Origin: Gammaproteobacteria bacterium
GTDB lineage: Bacteria; Pseudomonadota; Gammaproteobacteria; HK1
Assembly (NCBI GenBank): GCA_009937425.1
Contig: JAACFO010000018.1
Span: 1 to 47,676, forward strand
Length of the DNA: 47,676 nucleotides
Direction of reading: 5' to 3'
Positions 43,658-47,676 of this stretch are shown piece after piece (position 1 is the stretch's first letter; each line of letters starts with the position of its first letter). The notes below the pieces were generated by a model. The model was not told the DNA's origin. It was given only the letters and a program-made list of their open reading frames with translations, and did no database searches. The translations under genes were made by a program, and so were the position numbers.

Positions 43658-44439
43658 TCGACTCGTCGGGTAACACCCGGCGTGAAAGCAACCGCACAGC
43701 CATGACGTCCCTGGAAGCAATCCTCGACGAAAGCCGGCGAACCGTCATTTTCACCGGCGCCGGAATCAGTACCGAGTCGGGGATCCCGGATTTTCGCAGC
43801 CCCAACGGGATCTGGTCGAAGTTCACCCCCGTTTACTACCAGGATTTCGTGGCGTCGGAAGACGCGAGACGCGAGGCCTGGCGGCGCAAACTTATCGTCG
43901 ACCGTGATATGCGGGGGGCGAAGCCCAATCGGGGACACCGGGCAGTGGCGCAGCTGGTTCACCAGAACGACGTCAACTGCGTGATTACCCAGAACATCGA
44001 CGGCCTGCATCAAGAGTCCGGCATTGCCGAGGACCGCATTATCGAGTTGCATGGAAACAGTACCTATGCGACTTGCCTCGACTGCGAATCCCGCCACGAG
44101 CTCGAGTCCATCCTGGCAGACTTTTCCCGCGACGAAACCCTGCCCCTGTGCGACAACTGCGGAGGAATCGTCAAAACGGCGACGGTGTCTTTCGGCCAAT
44201 CGATGCCGCGGGCAGCCATGGACCGCGCCGAGGCCGAGACCCTGGGGTGTGATTTGTTCATCGCCATCGGGTCGTCTCTGGTGGTGTATCCGGCGGCGGG
44301 ATTTCCCGTACTCGCCAAGCAGAATGGCGCCCGGCTGGTGATCATCAACCGCGAACCGACGGACCTGGATGGCCTGGCGGATGTGGTTCTCAACGAGGAG
44401 ATCGGTGCAACCCTGGGCGATGCCGTGGGCGTGAGTTGA
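43654..44439 (+). CDS. Sir2-family NAD-dependent protein deacylase
   Basis: A 261-residue sirtuin. The NAD-binding motif is GAGISTESGIPDFR (35-48), then TQNIDGLH, the catalytic His133 in ELHGN, and four zinc-binding cysteines (141, 144, 166, 169). It removes acyl groups from lysines using NAD+, releasing nicotinamide and O-acyl-ADP-ribose. ATG 43654 overlaps the CDF stop (ATGA) and implies coupling; ATG 43702, 16 codons on, gives the more usual sirtuin start and is an alternative. Confidence 0.93.
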   Translation: MIDSSGNTRRESNRTAMTSLEAILDESRRTVIFTGAGISTESGIPDFRSPNGIWSKFTPVYYQDFVASEDARREAWRRKLIVDRDMRGAKPNRGHRAVAQLVHQNDVNCVITQNIDGLHQESGIAEDRIIELHGNSTYATCLDCESRHELESILADFSRDETLPLCDNCGGIVKTATVSFGQSMPRAAMDRAEAETLGCDLFIAIGSSLVVYPAAGFPVLAKQNGARLVIINREPTDLDGLADVVLNEEIGATLGDAVGVS

Positions 44440-44528
44440 GAGCAGGAGGCAACATCCCGTGTGAGGAGTTGCAGGCGGCTGGAGACGATTGAGTAACGGC
44501 ACCTTTTTAAAGGGCCGACTGTCGCGAC

Positions 44529-45365
44529 TCAGTCCAGACGAAAGCCATGCTCGCGCAGATACCGACCGAAATCGGCGCGCTGTGGCCGTGAGACCTGACG
44601 GGCCTTGTCCTCGGACCAGCCATACTTTTCCTGGGCACCGAAGCGCTGAGTGTCGCGCTGCTGCTCGTCGGCAATCGGTTGAACCGCCCTTCGGCGTTCG
44701 TCATAGGCATCTACCGCCGCCTCCAGGTGGCTGTCGTCGTAACGGTCGGTGTGCACCGTGAGCGACAAGGGCAGCCGCGGGCTGATGGCGACCGGTGCCG
44801 CCGGAAAGCCAGCAGCCATTCCTGCCACTGGAAACACACCGTCGGGCAACTCCAGCAAATCCGCAAGCGCCGTGGCCTGGTCGCGCACCATGCTGATAGG
44901 GCAGCATCCCAGGCCGGCGGCCCTGGCGACGCGAATGAAGTTCATCATTACCAGAGCGGCATCGACACTGGCATTGAACATGGCATCCAGGTGATCGTTG
45001 GCGAAGGGCCGCTCGCGCAGCGCGCAGATCCGGCGAATGCGCCGACTATCGCCGCAGAAAATTAACAGCAGCGGCGCGCTGGGCAACCAATCAAGCGTCG
45101 GCACCAGCGCAGCGACTGCGGCACGCTTGGCTGTGTCTTCCACATGCACGATGCTCACCTGCTGCAGATCCGATTTCGCCGGCGCCGAAAGCGCGCAGGC
45201 CAGTAGCGTCTCGGTCCACGTCGATGGGACGGGGTCGTCGGTAAATGCCCGGTCACTGCGATGAGCCGCCGCGTGTACCAGTTCATCGAGGCGCGCGAGC
45301 TCCGGCGGCACGTCCACGCTGGCGCCGAAACGCTGCTCGAGCAATGCGGCGAGATTCTCTGCCAT
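44529..45365 (-). CDS. Nitroreductase-family FMN oxidoreductase
   Basis: A 278-residue protein. ATG 45363-45365 is preferred because GGGAG lies eight bases upstream; ATG 45369-45371 is too close to that site. The nitroreductase fold is shown by RAFTDDPVP, ALSAPAKSDLQQVSIVHVED (FMN-binding) and GLGCCPISMVRDQATALADLL with an LPDGVFPVAGMAAGFPA end. Enzymes of this family reduce nitroaromatics, quinones or flavins with NAD(P)H. The C-terminal 60 residues (DERRRAVQPIADEQQRDTQRFG onward, ending REHGFRLD) are typical of NADPH-nitroreductases. It converges on the sirtuin gene. Confidence 0.88.
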   Translation of the reverse strand: MAENLAALLEQRFGASVDVPPELARLDELVHAAAHRSDRAFTDDPVPSTWTETLLACALSAPAKSDLQQVSIVHVEDTAKRAAVAALVPTLDWLPSAPLLLIFCGDSRRIRRICALRERPFANDHLDAMFNASVDAALVMMNFIRVARAAGLGCCPISMVRDQATALADLLELPDGVFPVAGMAAGFPAAPVAISPRLPLSLTVHTDRYDDSHLEAAVDAYDERRRAVQPIADEQQRDTQRFGAQEKYGWSEDKARQVSRPQRADFGRYLREHGFRLD

Positions 45366-45525
45366 GGCCATGTCTCCCGGTTTGCGTGTGTCCCGAACCG
45401 TCGGGGATGATAACCATACTCGCGAGCCGTAGACAGTTCGCCATCGTGTATTCACACCAGGGTCTATAGTTATTGCCACCGCGCCAGCACCCACCCCCTT
45501 TTATAGACACCGGGCAGGCCGTTAG

Positions 45526-46482
45526 ATGAAGAAGTGGTTGACGACGGTCCTGGTTGTCGCTGTCACGGCGCTGTTGCTTGGCTATGCCCTGTGGCGAGTC
45601 GACCTGGCGGCGCTGGGTGAAGTGCTCGCCGGCGCCGACTACCGCTTGGCGGCCCCGTTTCTCGCCACGCTCGCGGTGTTTTTCTGGCTCAAAGCGTGGC
45701 GCTGGTCGGTCATTCTCGAGCCATTGGGCCGCTACTCTGTTCCTCAAGTCACGCCGGCAATGATGATCGGCTTTGCCGCCAACAACGTGCTGCCTGCTCA
45801 CCTGGGTGAAATCGTGCGCAGCCTCTGGTTCGCGCGCAGTTATCGGCAGCGGGTGAGCGCGGTACTGGTATCTCAGGTTCTGGAACGCATATTGGATGTG
45901 CTGGCCATCCTGTTGCTGTATCTGCTGGCGGTGCCCTGGGTCGACAATCCACCCCAGGCGATTCGTGTGAGTGTCTGGTTAGTGGCTGCGGTTGCCGCGA
46001 CCGCGGCCCTGGTCATCTATGCCATGCTGACGTTCCCCAAACGGGTGTTCCGTTTGTGGCGCATGCTGAGCGGCAAGTTGCCGGCGTCGATCCAGTCCCG
46101 GGGTGAGGCCTTTCTAAAAGACGTGCTCCAGGCCCTGTCATCGGTGCGCTCCCCGGTTCGATTGCTGCACCTGATGATCAACTCACTCATCCAATGGTCT
46201 TTAATGGGTATTTGCGTGTGGATCGCCATGACTGCCGTAGGCGTCACAATCGGCCCGGCGGTTACCATCATCGTGTTGACGGCGACGGTCGTCGCCGTGA
46301 CCCTTCCCAATGCCCCCGGCTATGTGGGCGCCTTGCAGGCGGCTTTCGTATTCGCCCTTCAGCCATTCGGCGTTTCCAGTGAGAGCGCATTCGCGGCGAG
46401 CGTTTTCTACCTGGCGGGCAACTGGATCCCTATTACCTGCATCGGAGGCTTGTTCATGCTCGGCACCCGAACGCGCACCTAA
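45526..46482 (+). CDS. YbhN/UPF0104-like membrane protein (LPG synthase TM family)
   Basis: A 318-residue polytopic protein with about eight helices. Family landmarks are WRVDLAALGEVLAGADYR near the start, LKAWRWSVILEPLG, the NNVLPAHLGEIVRSLWF motif and VTLPNAPGYVGALQAAFVF. This is the flippase-like transmembrane half of lysyl-phosphatidylglycerol synthase (MprF) without the synthase domain. The stand-alone family is proposed to move or bind polar lipids, but this is not established. It converges on the radical SAM gene, with a four-base overlap at their ends. Confidence 0.87.
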   Translation: MKKWLTTVLVVAVTALLLGYALWRVDLAALGEVLAGADYRLAAPFLATLAVFFWLKAWRWSVILEPLGRYSVPQVTPAMMIGFAANNVLPAHLGEIVRSLWFARSYRQRVSAVLVSQVLERILDVLAILLLYLLAVPWVDNPPQAIRVSVWLVAAVAATAALVIYAMLTFPKRVFRLWRMLSGKLPASIQSRGEAFLKDVLQALSSVRSPVRLLHLMINSLIQWSLMGICVWIAMTAVGVTIGPAVTIIVLTATVVAVTLPNAPGYVGALQAAFVFALQPFGVSSESAFAASVFYLAGNWIPITCIGGLFMLGTRTRT

Positions 46483-47528
46483 ACGAAACGCCGACGCATC
46501 CTTTGCCGCCATATTCGCTCTACCAGGTTCGACGCGCCGGGTACGGCAGCCGTTGCCGCCGCTATCCAGTCACGACGCGCAAGCTTGTCGGGTCCATCAT
46601 CGCGCACATCACAGCTTCGGCAGGCGCCGGTTTTTTCCCCCGGTGCGAGAAGCGCGCGCCGCGCCGCACCCAGGTCGCGATACATGTGAAACAATCCGTA
46701 GCCCGGCCAATTCAGATCGCCGATTATCGCGTCTTTGTGCTCGGGGGCGTCGGAACGAGTCTGGCAACAAAGCATGCCGCAGCCGTTGTAGTCGATGACC
46801 ACGTGCCGCACCGGAGCCAGACACACGGCGTGACGCCGATAGGTAGCAAGTTTCGGTACCTCGATGAGTCCGCCACGGGTCGAGATCCCCTCTTTGGTGT
46901 AACAGGGAATCTCCAACGTGCCTTTCAGGCGGGTGCCGGTGATGACATAACCCTGCTTACTGCTAGGCTCCAAATTGAGCCCGGTGCGACGGCAAAACTG
47001 ACTCAACCCCTTGGCCCTCGCCACCTGGTCTCGTTCCTTGCCGTCGGGAAGATACAAGTCGAGGATCAGGCGATCGACGCCGGCGGACTCGAGTTGTGGC
47101 AGCGTCGAACGGTCCATGTAGTCACCATTACTGATCACTACCAGAGTTGCACGAGGCAGTGCCTGGCGCGCGGCCGCAATGCGATCGAAAACGGAGTGAT
47201 CCGCAAGCGCTTCATGATAACGCGACCAGGTGAGATTTCCGTCGTAGTCGATCTCGGCTAAAGCTCCAATAATCTTCTCGAAGACGGCGTCCTTCATCAA
47301 CCGTAATTGCGTTCGGCGATCGATAAAGCTGTTAGGACAGAACCAGCATATGCGATTACAGAAATTGTGATTTTCAATCTCGACCTGATCGACAAATCGC
47401 GCGAACAATCCACGAGCCTGCTCGATGGGCAGCGTGTCGTCAACGAGTTGCGGCGGAAGGAGATTGACGAAAGCGGCCTTGGTGAGCACATTCGAGGTAC
47501 GGGCGAACCAGGCCCCGGCTGCAGACAT
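46479..47528 (-). CDS. Radical SAM/SPASM-like protein
   Basis: A 349-residue protein starting at ATG 47526-47528 after an AGGA site. The radical SAM cluster motif is CNRICWFC (Cys57, Cys61, Cys64), within EIENHNFCNRICWFCPNSF. The C-terminal part has further cysteines in CLAPVRHVVIDYNGCGMLCCQ and ACRSCD, the layout of a SPASM domain that binds extra iron-sulfur clusters. Such enzymes modify peptides or small molecules. The reading LTWSRYHEALAD and LPRATLVVISNGDY fits the barrel. No precursor peptide gene is visible downstream. Its target is unknown. Confidence 0.85.
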   Translation of the reverse strand: MSAAGAWFARTSNVLTKAAFVNLLPPQLVDDTLPIEQARGLFARFVDQVEIENHNFCNRICWFCPNSFIDRRTQLRLMKDAVFEKIIGALAEIDYDGNLTWSRYHEALADHSVFDRIAAARQALPRATLVVISNGDYMDRSTLPQLESAGVDRLILDLYLPDGKERDQVARAKGLSQFCRRTGLNLEPSSKQGYVITGTRLKGTLEIPCYTKEGISTRGGLIEVPKLATYRRHAVCLAPVRHVVIDYNGCGMLCCQTRSDAPEHKDAIIGDLNWPGYGLFHMYRDLGAARRALLAPGEKTGACRSCDVRDDGPDKLARRDWIAAATAAVPGASNLVERIWRQRMRRRFV

Positions 47529-47616
47529 TTTTCTTGTCCTGGGTGCGTGTAGTGACGAGTTCAGGTAACAGAAATACTACGACGGCGGGGCCCCACGCGT
47601 CCAACCATCTGAACCC
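47529..47616. other. Gap upstream of the radical SAM gene
   Basis: 88 bases with no clear promoter, terminator or gene. Confidence 0.4.
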
Positions 47617-47676
47617 TCAGCGTTTGGCTGGTGACAGGACCAGCGTCTCGGTCGGCATTGCATGCTCCACGGCCCA
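47617..47676 (-). CDS. Possible C-terminal end of a gene running off the right edge
   Basis: A minus-strand frame is open from the right edge to TGA 47617-47619 and ends ETLVLSPAKR. Its composition is coding-like and it would be the gene before the radical SAM gene on the same strand. With only about 19 residues visible the family cannot be named. Confidence 0.3.
   Translation of the reverse strand, partial: WAVEHAMPTETLVLSPAKR

Noticed and set aside
44490..44528. Bidirectional terminator between sirtuin and nitroreductase genes
   Set aside because: The CCTTTTTAAAGG palindrome is short and AT-rich; too weak to call.
1..47676. tRNA, rRNA, CRISPR arrays, prophage or insertion sequences
   Set aside because: No cloverleaf, ribosomal RNA, regular spacer array, integrase or transposase was recognised by eye; a dedicated scan was not possible.

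Overview
The window is GC-rich, densely coded double-stranded chromosome (40 confident genes, mostly with 4-base overlaps). It carries a lipid A-type acyltransferase, an Mla/MCE lipid transporter, a group-2 Mrp antiporter with fused A and B subunits, tricarballylate-dehydrogenase and PrpF-like enzymes, and many GTG/TTG starts. Together these suggest a Gram-negative bacterium, most likely an uncultured, possibly marine, gammaproteobacterium. That placement is inference from gene content. No rRNA, tRNA, CRISPR array, integrase or transposase gene was seen.

Layout. 1-3.1 kb: end of a penicillin-binding endopeptidase and a large secreted patatin. 3.1-14.9 kb, all minus strand, read right to left: a Cache-GAF-(pseudo)cyclase sensor, MlaE-like permease, an ABC ATPase that has lost its nucleotide-binding motifs, an MCE protein, a TPR lipoprotein, then mrpA(B)-C-D-E-F-G. 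The mrpA gene appears to start with ATT. 15.2-17.8 kb: two tandem LssY_C lipoproteins behind a TATAAT promoter. 17.8-22.3 kb, minus strand: acyltransferase plus 2OG-oxygenase-like pair, LLM oxidoreductase, DM13 protein, GNAT enzyme, gluconokinase. 22.5-25.7 kb: hybrid histidine kinase plus stand-alone receiver, with a possible 15-codon leader ORF. 25.7-29.0 kb: MFS transporter and a convergent alpha/beta hydrolase.

29.1-39.8 kb is one plus-strand run of nine genes: TcuA-like flavoprotein, PrpF-like isomerase, a peptide/nickel-type ABC importer (binding protein, two permeases, fused double ATPase), two tandem nicotianamine-synthase-like proteins, and a methyltransferase. A second methyltransferase (minus) and a phytanoyl-CoA-dioxygenase-type hydroxylase follow. 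This resembles the logic of opine-metallophore loci such as staphylopine (NAS-like enzyme plus Opp-type importer plus MFS exporter). However, no opine dehydrogenase is present, the NAS gene is doubled, and the tailoring enzymes differ. It is the best candidate here for an undescribed system: a metallophore or other small chelator made from S-adenosylmethionine aminobutyryl groups and re-imported.

41.5-47.7 kb: an enolase-superfamily enzyme, a small palindromic repeat cluster, a CDF zinc-type efflux pump, a sirtuin, a nitroreductase, a YbhN-like membrane protein, a radical SAM/SPASM protein, and possibly the tail of another gene at the right edge.
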